A stretch of DNA of 64,000 nucleotides. Source: an uncultured Polaribacter sp. (GTDB lineage: Bacteria > Bacteroidota > Bacteroidia > Flavobacteriales > Flavobacteriaceae). Position numbers and translations under genes: made by a program. The stretch lies in the NCBI RefSeq assembly GCF_947496195.1, contig NZ_CANMBY010000001.1, positions 1,302,001 through 1,366,000 on the forward strand, in the 5' to 3' direction. The notes under the pieces were generated by a model that was given only the letters and a program-made list of their open reading frames with translations, did not search any database and was not told the origin of the DNA. Each line of letters begins with the position of its first letter. Within the stretch, counting starts at the first letter, position 1. Positions 16,932-24,808 of this stretch are shown here, piece after piece.

Positions 16932-18188
16932 ATGAAAAAACTATTTAATAATTACATAAACACTTTTAAAGGTCTCTCTAGAGAAGTTTGGTGGTTATCT
17001 TTAATCACTTTAATTAATAGAGCAGGAACTATGGTGATTCCTTTTCTATCACTTTATTTAAATAAAAGTTTAGGTTTTTCAATGCCTGAAGTTGGTATTG
17101 TTATGTCTTTCTGGGGTGTTGGATCTTTAATTGGAACTTGGTTGGGAGGTAAATTAACAGATGTTTTAGGTTATTATAAAGTAATGTTTGTAAGCCTTTT
17201 TTTAACAGGAGTCTTATTTTTCTCTTTACAATATATAACTTCTTTTTACGGTTTCTGTTTTGGCATTTTGCTGGTTATGTTGGCTGCAGATACTTTTAGA
17301 CCTGCTATGTTTGTGGCATTAAGTGCTTACAGTAAACCAGAAAACAAAACGCGTTCAGTAACTTTAATTCGTTTAGCTATTAACTTAGGTTTTTCAGCTG
17401 GTCCTGCAATTGGAGGCTTAATTATTACAGGTATTGGTTATCAATCTCTATTTTGGGTTGATGGTATTACTTGTGTATTGGCAGCAATTCTTTTAGTTCA
17501 AGTATTACATCCTAAAAAAGCTAAGACTTTAGATGAGGTAAAAGTAGAAAAGCCTATTTCAGTTTATAAAGACAAATTATTTTGGGTCTTTTTTGTAGCC
17601 ATGTTTATTTTTGGTTTTACATTTATGCAATACTTTTCTACAATGCCTTTATATTACAAAGACGCTCGTTTTTTGTCTGAATTTGAGATTGGATTATTAA
17701 TGGGATTTAATGGCTTTTTTATTTTTGTTTTTGAAATGCCATTAATCAGTTGGTTAGAAAACAAAAAGAAGTCTAAAATAAAGCTGGTGTTAATTGGGTT
17801 GCTGTTATTATCATTTAGTTTTATTGCTATAAATACAACCTCTTGGGTTGGTATATTGGTTGTAGGTATGTTGTTAATGACTATTGGTGAAATGGTTGCA
17901 TTTCCTTTTTCTAATGCTTTTGCAATTGAACGTGGTAAAAAAGGAAATCAAGGACAATATATGGCTATGTATGCTATATCATTTTCTTTGGCTAATATCT
18001 TTTGTCATAATGTTGGTATGTTACTTATTGATGAATATGGATATTCATTTACATGGAGTTTAATGGCCATTTTTGCAATGCTTGGTGTAATAGTACTCTT
18101 TATACTTTTATTAATGCTTAAGAAAGAAAAAAGCGCTAGTAATGAAGTTTTACAGCGTTTGGTAAATAAAAAAACCGTAACAAGTTAA
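16932..18188 (+). CDS. Major facilitator superfamily transporter
   Basis: Inner-membrane secondary transporter of 418 residues with twelve predicted helices. The loop 2-3 signature appears as GGKLTDVLGYYKV, and the helix 4-5 region as RPAMFVALSAYSKPENKTRSVTLIRLAINLGFSAGPAIGG, near nt 17290-17420, resembling drug-efflux members such as MdtH. Substrate unknown. Regulation may involve the hairpin and the leader ORF immediately upstream. The 3' end overlaps the converging antiporter gene by 39 bases. Confidence 0.9.
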   Translation: MKKLFNNYINTFKGLSREVWWLSLITLINRAGTMVIPFLSLYLNKSLGFSMPEVGIVMSFWGVGSLIGTWLGGKLTDVLGYYKVMFVSLFLTGVLFFSLQYITSFYGFCFGILLVMLAADTFRPAMFVALSAYSKPENKTRSVTLIRLAINLGFSAGPAIGGLIITGIGYQSLFWVDGITCVLAAILLVQVLHPKKAKTLDEVKVEKPISVYKDKLFWVFFVAMFIFGFTFMQYFSTMPLYYKDARFLSEFEIGLLMGFNGFFIFVFEMPLISWLENKKKSKIKLVLIGLLLLSFSFIAINTTSWVGILVVGMLLMTIGEMVAFPFSNAFAIERGKKGNQGQYMAMYAISFSLANIFCHNVGMLLIDEYGYSFTWSLMAIFAMLGVIVLFILLLMLKKEKSASNEVLQRLVNKKTVTS

Positions 18189-19082
18189 TAAGATAATACC
18201 ATCTTTCCAGTTAAGTCTAAGTCCTTTTGGAATAAAAACCAATGGAAGAATTAAAAATGAAATACCTAACATCCAAAAAATATCATTAGATAATAGTCTT
18301 TCATCTACAACTGGTATAGGAGTAATAATTGAAGTTATCCCTAAAACAGCTAATATATTAAAGATATTAGAACCAACTAAATTTCCCAAAGAAATTGCTT
18401 TTTCTTTCTTAATAATGGCTATTAACGAGGCTGCTAATTCAGGAATGCTTGTACCTATAGATACAACTGTGACTGCTATAACTCTTTCTGTTACTCCAAA
18501 ATCTAATGCTAAGTTTGTAGCACCCTTTATTAAAAGCTCAGAACCTCCCCACAAACCTAAACCACCAACAACTAAGTATGTAAAAATTTTAATACTAGGA
18601 AGTAATTCATCGTCTTCAGGCATTTCGTCTATCACTGCTTTTTTCTGAAACTTTAAAAGATATATTAAAAATAAAACCAAAAAAGTAAATAATATAATAC
18701 CTTCTATTTGGGTGATTACTTTACCACTTTTTAAAAAGAAAAAGAGTAATGATGATGCTATAATCATTATTGGCCAGTCTACTTTGTAAAATCCATGTTG
18801 TACTTCAATTTTACCAAAAAGCAGTGTGACTCCAAGAACAAAACCCAAATTTGCAACATTAGACCCTATTACATTTCCTAAAGCTAAATCAGAAGAGTTA
18901 TTTAATGCAGCATTTATACTTACAATGAGTTCTGGCGCAGAAGTTGCTAAAGAAACTACTGTCATACCAATAATAATTTTTGGAATTTCTAATTTTAAAG
19001 ATAAAGCAACAGCTGATTTTAATAGCCAATTACCTCCTAAGATTAATAATATTAAACCACCAAAAATTAATAAAAAATTCAT
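18150..19082 (-). CDS. Calcium/sodium antiporter (CaCA family, YrbG-like)
   Basis: Inner-membrane cation exchanger of 310 residues with about ten helices and two inverted alpha repeats. Repeat 1 is TVVSLATSAPELIVSI with GNVIGSNVANLGFVLG; repeat 2 is TVVSIGTSIPELAASL with GNLVGSNIFNILAVLG. The acidic residue of each SAPE/SIPE motif binds cation. The family exports Ca2+ in exchange for Na+ or H+. A minus-strand TATCTTTA element lies about 20 bases upstream, near 19100. The 3' end overlaps the converging MFS gene by 39 bases. Confidence 0.95.
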   Translation of the reverse strand: MNFLLIFGGLILLILGGNWLLKSAVALSLKLEIPKIIIGMTVVSLATSAPELIVSINAALNNSSDLALGNVIGSNVANLGFVLGVTLLFGKIEVQHGFYKVDWPIMIIASSLLFFFLKSGKVITQIEGIILFTFLVLFLIYLLKFQKKAVIDEMPEDDELLPSIKIFTYLVVGGLGLWGGSELLIKGATNLALDFGVTERVIAVTVVSIGTSIPELAASLIAIIKKEKAISLGNLVGSNIFNILAVLGITSIITPIPVVDERLLSNDIFWMLGISFLILPLVFIPKGLRLNWKDGIILLTCYGFFIYQTL

Positions 19083-19584
19083 AAAAAAAATTTAGTGTAA
19101 AGATACAGTTTTAAGATTTTTTAAAAGTCCAAAAAAGATGAAAAGCTAATAAATTGTCTTTTCAAAAATCATTTTTCCTTTGTTTTTAAAAAATAGCGTA
19201 TTTCTTACCTTTACTTTATTTCATAATTAAATAATAAGTAGTATATATAGTTATAATTATAAACCTATATTAAGAAGTGTTAGTTAAGTATTATAACTAT
19301 TATTATTATTTTAGTTACAATAGTTAAATCAATATAATTATTTTGATTTATAAAATTTGGTGGAATAAAAATATTCTTAAATATTGCTGAAACAATTTAT
19401 TATTAACAAACAAAATATTAACTTTTAAAACTATTAACTATGCTTATTGTAGCCTTAAAAATCATGAAATTTATTACTGGAATTCTATACATGATTTTAT
19501 TTTAAATTTTATTATTTATGGGATAATTGATATAGAAAAAAGAAAAAGAATATTTTCATTAAATTTGATTATAAATCAAACTAA
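19083..19584. other. AT-rich intergenic region of 502 bases
   Basis: The left edge holds the promoter of the antiporter gene. The middle is very AT-rich with no convincing gene; an ATG at 19440 opens only 21 hydrophobic codons and is not called. At the right edge a TAAATTTG -7 element (19560-19567) overlaps the perfect dyad TTTGATTATAAATCAAA (19564-19580), directly before the small gene at 19585, and could be an operator. Confidence 0.5.
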
Positions 19585-19737
19585 ATGAAAAAAGGTTTTT
19601 TTAAAGTTTTGGCTAAAGTGAATAAAGTTATTTTGCCATCTTTCACTAAACAAAAACTAGACATTACTAAAGCATCTAAAATGCAATTGGCAATAATTGC
19701 ATTTAGAGCTTACGTAACAAAACAATCATTAGATTAA
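19585..19737 (+). CDS. Conserved small basic protein (50 residues)
   Basis: Short frame MKKGFFKVLAKVNKVILPS, continuing with a basic amphipathic region and ending AFRAYVTKQSLD. Flavobacterial genomes carry similar 50-residue proteins that are sometimes labelled SsrA-binding protein, a label that the sequence does not support because SmpB is about 150 residues; this is from memory. It has its own -7 element and a palindrome before the start, and the DUF2007 gene follows after 4 bases, so they probably form an operon. No function is known. Confidence 0.7.
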   Translation: MKKGFFKVLAKVNKVILPSFTKQKLDITKASKMQLAIIAFRAYVTKQSLD

Positions 19738-19741
19738 AATT

Positions 19742-19966
19742 ATGGAATATTCAAAATTATTTACAGATAATAGTATCATTGTAAAAGGACTTACAAAAAT
19801 ACTAGATGAGGAATCTATTACCTATTTAGTTAAAGATAGGGTTGAATCTTCTAGGTTAGCTGGGTTTGGGTCTCCTGATAATTCAGTTGAAGTACACGTG
19901 CATTCATCAGATTTAGACAAAGCCTTAAAAATTATAAAAGCTTATGAGTTAAAAATTAGAGCATAA
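19742..19966 (+). CDS. DUF2007 domain protein
   Basis: Cytoplasmic protein of 74 residues. The compact alpha/beta pattern, with a leading YSKLFTDNSIIVKGLTKILDE, a central turn GFGSPDNSVEVHVHSSDLDKA and a terminal helix, fits the DUF2007 (putative signal-transducing, PII-like ferredoxin fold) family. It follows the 50-residue protein by 4 bases. Role unknown. Confidence 0.8.
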   Translation: MEYSKLFTDNSIIVKGLTKILDEESITYLVKDRVESSRLAGFGSPDNSVEVHVHSSDLDKALKIIKAYELKIRA

Positions 19967-20003
19967 AATGTTAATCAGATTTCCATTTTAAAAAAAATGA
20001 AGT

Positions 20004-20011
20004 TATATTTG
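20004..20011 (+). promoter_or_regulatory. -7 promoter element of the tRNA-Arg gene
   Basis: TATATTTG matches TAnnTTTG, 12 bases before the first tRNA base. This spacing independently supports the consensus used elsewhere in the window. Confidence 0.65.
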
Positions 20012-20023
20012 CACCCGCTTTAA

Positions 20024-20097
20024 GGCCGCGTGGCGCAACTGAATAGCGCATCTGATTACGGCTCAGAAGGTTACAGGTTTGAATCCTGTCGCGGTCA
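20024..20097 (+). tRNA. tRNA-Arg (anticodon ACG)
   Basis: Cloverleaf drawn by hand: acceptor GGCCGCG pairs with CGCGGTC (one G-U), D stem GCGC/GCGC, anticodon stem TCTGA/TCAGA with loop TTACGGC, T stem ACAGG/CCTGT with loop TTTGAAT, discriminator A. The loop gives anticodon ACG, read as inosine for CGU, CGC and CGA. The 3' CCA is not encoded. A terminator follows immediately. Confidence 0.95.
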
Positions 20098-20101
20098 CAA
20101 G

Positions 20102-20134
20102 AACTCATCTATAATCTTAGATGAGTTTTTTTTT
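20102..20134 (+). terminator. Intrinsic terminator of tRNA-Arg
   Basis: AACTCATCTA (20102-20111), loop TAATCT, TAGATGAGTT (20118-20127) and a T run to 20134 start five bases after the tRNA. Confidence 0.9.
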
Positions 20135-20397
20135 GATTTATATCTTTATATTTTTTTCCATTTAATGCCTTATTTTAACTATGTGACACAAATGTTTGTT
20201 ATAGTTATATTTAATTTTTATTTTTGGTTAAGTTGATTTTCAATTAATTTAGTGTTTTGAATGCCAATTCCCCCAAACTATGGACAGAAAACTTACTAAT
20301 ACTTCAATTTATTCTAACCTTAGAAGATGTCTATTTGTTGTATTAATTTCAAGTTTAGATTTTAATTTAACAATTTGTAACCTAAAATTATACAGCT

Positions 20398-20955
20398 ATG
20401 AATAATTTTGGTAGAAACTTATTGGTTAAACTTTCTATTTTAGAAAAAAAACATAAAGTTATTACTTATGCTTCTTTATTACTATTATCAATATCAACAT
20501 ATTTTCTTAGATCTGATAATGAACAATTAAAAATTGGATTTGCAAGTCTTAAAGAAAAAAATATTAGTTTAAAAAAGAACATGCTTATTTTTAATAGTAA
20601 TTACGAAAATTTTCCACTTCCTGTTTGGCAAAAAGTTAAAAGAGGAAACCAATTTATTATTCAATATGTTAACCCTAAATATGTAAAACTATTTGGACAT
20701 GATTTTAATTATGATGAATTTGAAATTATGGGGAAAAATAATTTTCAATTATTCCCAATAAGTATAGCTCAAATTTATTATGAAAATGATGTTGCTGTTT
20801 CAGTATTAGGTAGTAAACTAGAAAGTATAGAGAGATTTAAAGACAAATCTGGTAAAAGCCTAGATTTAAAAGTAGTTAAATGGAGAGATATAAAAGATAA
20901 TAAAGATACTATGGTATATGGTATGGTAAAAGAAATTATACCTATAAATAAATAA
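20398..20955 (+). CDS. Membrane-anchored PAS-like protein, copy 1
   Basis: Protein of 185 residues: a basic N-terminus, one membrane helix (about 23-40, ITYASLLLLSISTYFL), a short linker, then a PAS-like domain with PVWQKVKRGNQFIIQYVNPKYVKLFGHDFNYD and a late WRDIKDNKDTMVYGMVKEI strand pair, located near nt 20620-20940. No kinase, cyclase or HTH output domain is attached. It is followed after 11 bases by a clear paralogue. Upstream lies a C-tract motif ATTCCCCCA (20267-20275) resembling two copies near 5300. The ligand and partner are unknown. Confidence 0.75.
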   Translation: MNNFGRNLLVKLSILEKKHKVITYASLLLLSISTYFLRSDNEQLKIGFASLKEKNISLKKNMLIFNSNYENFPLPVWQKVKRGNQFIIQYVNPKYVKLFGHDFNYDEFEIMGKNNFQLFPISIAQIYYENDVAVSVLGSKLESIERFKDKSGKSLDLKVVKWRDIKDNKDTMVYGMVKEIIPINK

Positions 20956-20966
20956 TTCTAGATATA

Positions 20967-21563
20967 ATGAGAGATATAAAAAAAAGATCTAGAAATTTTT
21001 TGTTTATAGTTTCAAACTTAGAAAAAAAACATAAGGTTATTACTTATGTGTCTTTGTTGTTTTTAACTGTTTCTACATATTTTTTAAGAACAGAAAATCA
21101 AAAAGTAAAAATTGATTTTGCTACTCTTAAAGAAAGAAATGAAAGCTTAACAAGAAACATGGTTATTTTTAATCGAAATTATGAAAACTTTCCTCAACCT
21201 GTTTGGCAAAAAATTAAACAGGGTAATGAATTTATCATGAAATATGTCAATCCAGAATATGTAAATAGAATTGGACATCTTTTTAATTACGATAAATATG
21301 AGCAAATAGGTAAAAATAATTTTGAAAATTTTGGGCCTAGTTATGGGCAAAAATATCAAGAAAATGATATGTCAGTATCTATAACAGGAAAAGAGTTAGA
21401 AACTATAGAAGAAACCACCGATAAAGACGGTAAACTAATATATGTTAAGTCTATTAAGTGGCGAGATATCAATGATAATAAAGATACTTTAGTATATGGT
21501 ATGATTAAAGAATTTATAAAGCCTGAGGATATAAATTTAGAAGATAAAAAATTTTTAAATTAA
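20967..21563 (+). CDS. Membrane-anchored PAS-like protein, copy 2
   Basis: Protein of 198 residues, collinear with the preceding gene over its whole length. Shared blocks are LEKKHKVITY, then FNxNYENFP-PVWQK, YVNPxYV, the pattern GKNNFxxF, and KWRDIxDNKDTxVYGMxKE. Compared with copy 1 it has a longer, acidic C-terminal tail. It is probably cotranscribed with it. The pair arose by tandem duplication and has since diverged to moderate identity. Neither carries an output domain, so they probably act through a partner. Confidence 0.75.
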   Translation: MRDIKKRSRNFLFIVSNLEKKHKVITYVSLLFLTVSTYFLRTENQKVKIDFATLKERNESLTRNMVIFNRNYENFPQPVWQKIKQGNEFIMKYVNPEYVNRIGHLFNYDKYEQIGKNNFENFGPSYGQKYQENDMSVSITGKELETIEETTDKDGKLIYVKSIKWRDINDNKDTLVYGMIKEFIKPEDINLEDKKFLN

Positions 21564-21566
21564 ATA

Positions 21567-21839
21567 TTATTGAAAATATTGTTTTAAAATTATTCTGTGT
21601 TCTGGCTTACTCTTATCGTAATTATTAACTAGAATTTCAATAATTTCAGGTTTATTAATACCTATATCTTTTTTAGAAGTATATCTAGTAACGTATAAGT
21701 TAAATACTTCTTTTTCTTTTTCAAAAATTAAAAAGTGTGTGTCGTTTAAAATGGAATAAGAAATTTCATTTCCACTAAAAATACCAGATTCGTCTTTTTT
21801 AAATGCAGAAAACTGGTAGTACTTTAAAATATTTTCCAT
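21567..21839 (-). CDS. Hypothetical protein (90 residues)
   Basis: Small soluble protein with no recognised family. It alternates short beta-like segments (ISYSILNDTHFLIFEKEKEV, NLYVTRYTS) and ends in a helix with NNYDKSKPEHRIILKQYF. It lies 5 bases downstream of clpS on the same strand and is probably cotranscribed. It ends 3 bases from the converging PAS copy 2 gene. Confidence 0.6.
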   Translation of the reverse strand: MENILKYYQFSAFKKDESGIFSGNEISYSILNDTHFLIFEKEKEVFNLYVTRYTSKKDIGINKPEIIEILVNNYDKSKPEHRIILKQYFQ

Positions 21840-21844
21840 AAAGA

Positions 21845-22120
21845 TTAAACTAATTCTGCTGACAAACCTAATTGTAAAAGTTTAGAACATCTTGGTTCTA
21901 AATCTTTATATTCACCAGATTTTACAGTACACTTTCCTTTATAATGAACTAAAATAGTACACTGTTCTGCTTGCTCTAATGTGTGGTCGCAAACATTAAT
22001 TAAAGATTCGATTACAAAATCAAAAGTATTTACATCATCATTATGTAAAACAATTTCATGCTGATGTGTTTCTTGTTCAAGAATATCTAAATCTTCTTGT
22101 ATTTTCTCTTTTGTACTCAT
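21845..22120 (-). CDS. clpS: ATP-dependent Clp protease adaptor ClpS
   Basis: Adaptor delivering N-degron substrates to ClpAP-type proteases. The 91-residue protein starts MSTKEKIQEDLD and shows the core HEIVLHNDDVNTFDFVIESL, EQAEQCTILVHYKGKC and a C-terminal GLSAELV. A longer frame opens at 22174, but it overlaps prmA and contains the promoter element TATTTTTG (22125-22132). That element ends only 4 bases before the ATG at 22120, predicting a leaderless or near-leaderless transcript. Confidence 0.93.
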   Translation of the reverse strand: MSTKEKIQEDLDILEQETHQHEIVLHNDDVNTFDFVIESLINVCDHTLEQAEQCTILVHYKGKCTVKSGEYKDLEPRCSKLLQLGLSAELV

Positions 22121-22124
22121 ACTA

Positions 22125-22132
22125 CAAAAATA
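22125..22132 (-). promoter_or_regulatory. -7 promoter element of clpS
   Basis: TATTTTTG on the minus strand, 4 bases before the clpS ATG. It lies just before the end of prmA. Confidence 0.55.
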
Positions 22133-22143
22133 AAGAATATTTT

Positions 22144-22980
22144 TTATTGTTTTACAAATTTTAAAGACATCCAATTATTTTTAGTAAGCTCACCATCAAG
22201 TTTAAGGTTTTGATTTTCAGCTTCTTTATTTATAATCGTAAAATCTTCTTTATAAAAACCACTTAACAAAAGAATTCCTCCACTTGATAAACAATTAGCA
22301 TAAATTTTTATATCGTTAAGTAATATATTTCTGTTGATATTAGCTATGATTACATCATAATTCTTGTTATTTAAAAGAGATGCATCTCCTTCATAAACAG
22401 AAATAGAATTGCAATTATTTCTTTCTGCATTTTCCATTGAATTAAGATAACACCAATTGTCAATATCAATAGCATCTATAGGTTTAGCACCTTTCATTTC
22501 AGCAAAAATTGCTAAAATACCAGTACCACAACCCATATCTAATACTTTTTTATTTTCTAATTTTAATTGTAAAAGATGCTGAACCATCATATGTGTAGTT
22601 TCATGATGACCTGTACCAAAACTCATTTTTGGTTCTATAACAATATCATATTTTACATTTGGATTGTTATGAAAAGGGGCTCTAATACTTACTAAATCAT
22701 CAACTATAATGGGATTAAAATTTTTTTCCCATTCTGCATTCCAGTTAGTTTGAGCAATTTCACTATACTCAGAAACAATATTAAATTCTTTAGATTGAAG
22801 AATAAAAACTTCGTCTAATATATTAGTATGCCAGTCTTCTTTTTGTATGTATGCTGTTAATCCTTCTTCAGTTTCTACAAAACTTTCGAAGTTTAAGTTA
22901 CCCAATTCAGCAATTAAGATCTCTGTTGCAGGTTCTTTTGGGTTAATTTTAAATTGATATTCTATATAAATCTTATCCAT
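22144..22980 (-). CDS. prmA: Ribosomal protein L11 methyltransferase PrmA
   Basis: SAM-dependent enzyme methylating ribosomal protein L11. The 278 residues contain an N-terminal substrate-recognition domain (about 1-95) and a class I methyltransferase domain with FGTGHHETTHMM, VLDMGCGTGILAI and VIIANINRNIL. The ATG overlaps the TAA of the upstream 135-residue protein gene by one base (TAATG), indicating translational coupling. The order tpiA, conserved protein, prmA, clpS is typical of flavobacteria. Confidence 0.95.
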   Translation of the reverse strand: MDKIYIEYQFKINPKEPATEILIAELGNLNFESFVETEEGLTAYIQKEDWHTNILDEVFILQSKEFNIVSEYSEIAQTNWNAEWEKNFNPIIVDDLVSIRAPFHNNPNVKYDIVIEPKMSFGTGHHETTHMMVQHLLQLKLENKKVLDMGCGTGILAIFAEMKGAKPIDAIDIDNWCYLNSMENAERNNCNSISVYEGDASLLNNKNYDVIIANINRNILLNDIKIYANCLSSGGILLLSGFYKEDFTIINKEAENQNLKLDGELTKNNWMSLKFVKQ

Positions 22981-23387
22981 TAAGATAATCCTTCTTTTTT
23001 TCTTTGATTATTAATAAAATCAATTCCACAACTTAATTTTTTTGCGATTGGCATTTTTGTATCAACAACTCTCCAAAAAGGAGTAATTAAGTTTAAGTTG
23101 TTAGTTTTTTGATAGTTTTCAAAAGCAACTTCAGATACAATGCGTAAAAATATACCTGTTGTTACTGGGCAAGAATTATCTGCTTGATGTTCTATAGCTA
23201 AATCTAATCTCATCGTTTTTAAATCAACAGATACACCTTCTGGTATTTCATTTATATATACATCTATTAGTTTAGGAGATGCAATAAACATTTTTGTGCC
23301 TTCTGTTAAATCTGCAAATCTTTTGTCTATTGTTTTTACAATAGGCAGTTTTGATGAGTTAAATTTTTCTTGCCAAGTTTTTGGCAT
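22980..23387 (-). CDS. Conserved hypothetical protein between tpiA and prmA
   Basis: Soluble 135-residue protein. I know no name for this family, though homologues between tpiA and prmA seem common in Bacteroidota. The C-terminal half, with CPVTTGIFLRIVSEVAFENY and TPFWRVVDTK, then NNQRKKEGL, recalls the winged-helix core of alkyltransferase-like (ATL/MGMT) proteins, in which a P-x-x-R-V-V segment and a late Q-x-x-L-x-x-EG motif occur. The MGMT active-site PCHRV cysteine is replaced by a Trp-containing TPFWRV, so alkyl transfer would not be expected. This similarity is by eye and weak. The gene is coupled to prmA and lies one base after tpiA. Confidence 0.75.
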   Translation of the reverse strand: MPKTWQEKFNSSKLPIVKTIDKRFADLTEGTKMFIASPKLIDVYINEIPEGVSVDLKTMRLDLAIEHQADNSCPVTTGIFLRIVSEVAFENYQKTNNLNLITPFWRVVDTKMPIAKKLSCGIDFINNQRKKEGLS

Positions 23388-23388
23388 A

Positions 23389-24147
23389 TTAGATTGCTTT
23401 TATAATTGCAGAAAAATCTTCTGCTTTTAAAGATGCACCACCAATTAAACCACCATCAACGTCTTTTTTAGAAAAGATTTCTTCAGCATTATTTGGTTTT
23501 ACGCTACCTCCATATAAAATAGAGGTATTTTCAGAAACCTCTTTACCATATCTTTTTTCTAAAACATTTCTAACAAAAGCATGCATTTCTTGAGCTTGCT
23601 CTGGAGATGCTGTTTCACCTGTTCCAATTGCCCAAACTGGCTCATAAGCTAAAATGATATTTTTAAAATCATCAGCTTTTAATTGAAATAATGAATTTCT
23701 TAATTGGCTGCCAACTTCTAATAGATGGTTATCTAATTTTCTTTCTTCTAATTTCTCTCCAAAACAAAAAATGACTTCCAAACCATTATCTATAGCAGCT
23801 TTTAATTTTTCTGAAAGAATTTCATCTGTTTCATTAAATAATGATCTTCTTTCTGAATGACCAATAATAACAGTTTTAATACCTAAACCTTTTAACATAT
23901 CTGCAGATACTTCACCTGTATAAGCTCCACTTTTTGCTTCATGCATATTTTGTGCAACTACTTCTATAGGTGTGTTTTCTGAAGCTTTTAAAGATGCAGA
24001 TAAGTTTACAAAAGAAGGTGCAACAATAACTCTTGTATTATCTAGAGATTCACCAGTAATTTGTTCATTTATGCCTTGAATAAGCTGAATAGATTCAGTT
24101 TCATTATTATTCATCTTCCAGTTACCAGCTACTATTTTTTTTCTCAT
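23389..24147 (-). CDS. tpiA: Triosephosphate isomerase
   Basis: Glycolytic enzyme interconverting dihydroxyacetone phosphate and glyceraldehyde 3-phosphate. The 252 residues carry the substrate Lys in GNWKMN, catalytic His in IGHSERR, catalytic Glu in AYEPVWAIGTG and the phosphate-binding GGSVKPNNA and GGLIGGASL loops. It is first of the group tpiA, conserved protein, prmA. A TAATTTTA element at 24169-24176 (minus strand) is a plausible -7 box. Confidence 0.97.
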   Translation of the reverse strand: MRKKIVAGNWKMNNNETESIQLIQGINEQITGESLDNTRVIVAPSFVNLSASLKASENTPIEVVAQNMHEAKSGAYTGEVSADMLKGLGIKTVIIGHSERRSLFNETDEILSEKLKAAIDNGLEVIFCFGEKLEERKLDNHLLEVGSQLRNSLFQLKADDFKNIILAYEPVWAIGTGETASPEQAQEMHAFVRNVLEKRYGKEVSENTSILYGGSVKPNNAEEIFSKKDVDGGLIGGASLKAEDFSAIIKAI

Positions 24148-24232
24148 GATTAGATTTTTTTAGTTATGTAAAATTAATAAATAGAAAATTAAGTTTAATT
24201 ACCAAATTAAAAATCTTACTACAACGATTTTT

Positions 24233-24724
24233 CTAACCTTTTTTTAGGGCTTCAACTATTTTTTTATCTGTTATTTTCGTAGCTTTAAATAAGGTAATTT
24301 CTCCTTTTTTATTGATAACCATATATCTAGGTATCCACCATAAATTTATAAAATCTACAAAAGCTCCATTTTTTTGTCCTTTTGGAAAATTATAATGCTG
24401 TCCTTTTAAGTTGTATTTTTCAATGGCTCTTTTCCATGCTGTATTGCCTCTATCAACAGATAAAAAAACATAACTAACCTCTGGAAAATTTTTCTGCACT
24501 TCTTCTAAATCTGGTAAACTAACTATACAATCTTTACACCAAGAAGCCCAGACATCAATTAAAATAGTTTTACCTTTATTTTGATATAAAACCTCTCTAA
24601 AAGTCATTTTTTCATTAGTAACAGTAAGTACCATATCTTGTAATGCTTCTTCTGAAAATTCTTTTGGGTTGTTTGTATTACAACTCATAAATAGAATGAT
24701 TGAAAGGAGGAATATTTTTTTCAT
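24233..24724 (-). CDS. TlpA-like thioredoxin-fold lipoprotein
   Basis: Exported lipoprotein of 163 residues with a short signal ending in C15 (ILFMSC). The thioredoxin fold holds the redox motif WASWCKDC and a cis-Pro in WWIPRYMVI. Such proteins reduce periplasmic disulfides or apo-cytochromes in Bacteroidota. It is divergent from pyrF, and the gap to tpiA of 85 bases suggests separate transcription. Substrate unknown. Confidence 0.9.
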   Translation of the reverse strand: MKKIFLLSIILFMSCNTNNPKEFSEEALQDMVLTVTNEKMTFREVLYQNKGKTILIDVWASWCKDCIVSLPDLEEVQKNFPEVSYVFLSVDRGNTAWKRAIEKYNLKGQHYNFPKGQKNGAFVDFINLWWIPRYMVINKKGEITLFKATKITDKKIVEALKKG

Positions 24725-24780
24725 AAAAAAACTGTCTATTAAAAATCTAATATCTTACAATGCTTAAAAGTTAAAAGTAG

Positions 24781-24788
24781 TACTTTTG
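24781..24788 (+). promoter_or_regulatory. -7 promoter element of pyrF
   Basis: TACTTTTG matches TAnnTTTG and lies 20 bases before the pyrF ATG at 24809. Confidence 0.6.
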
Positions 24789-24808
24789 TGTAACTCGAAG
24801 TAAAAGTA

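Noticed and set aside
19440..19505. 21-codon hydrophobic frame in the 19083-19584 gap
   Set aside because: Too short, no promoter element at sensible distance, and no packing with a neighbour.
20030..20236. Open frame of 68 codons on the plus strand
   Set aside because: It overlaps the tRNA-Arg gene and its terminator, so it is a chance frame.
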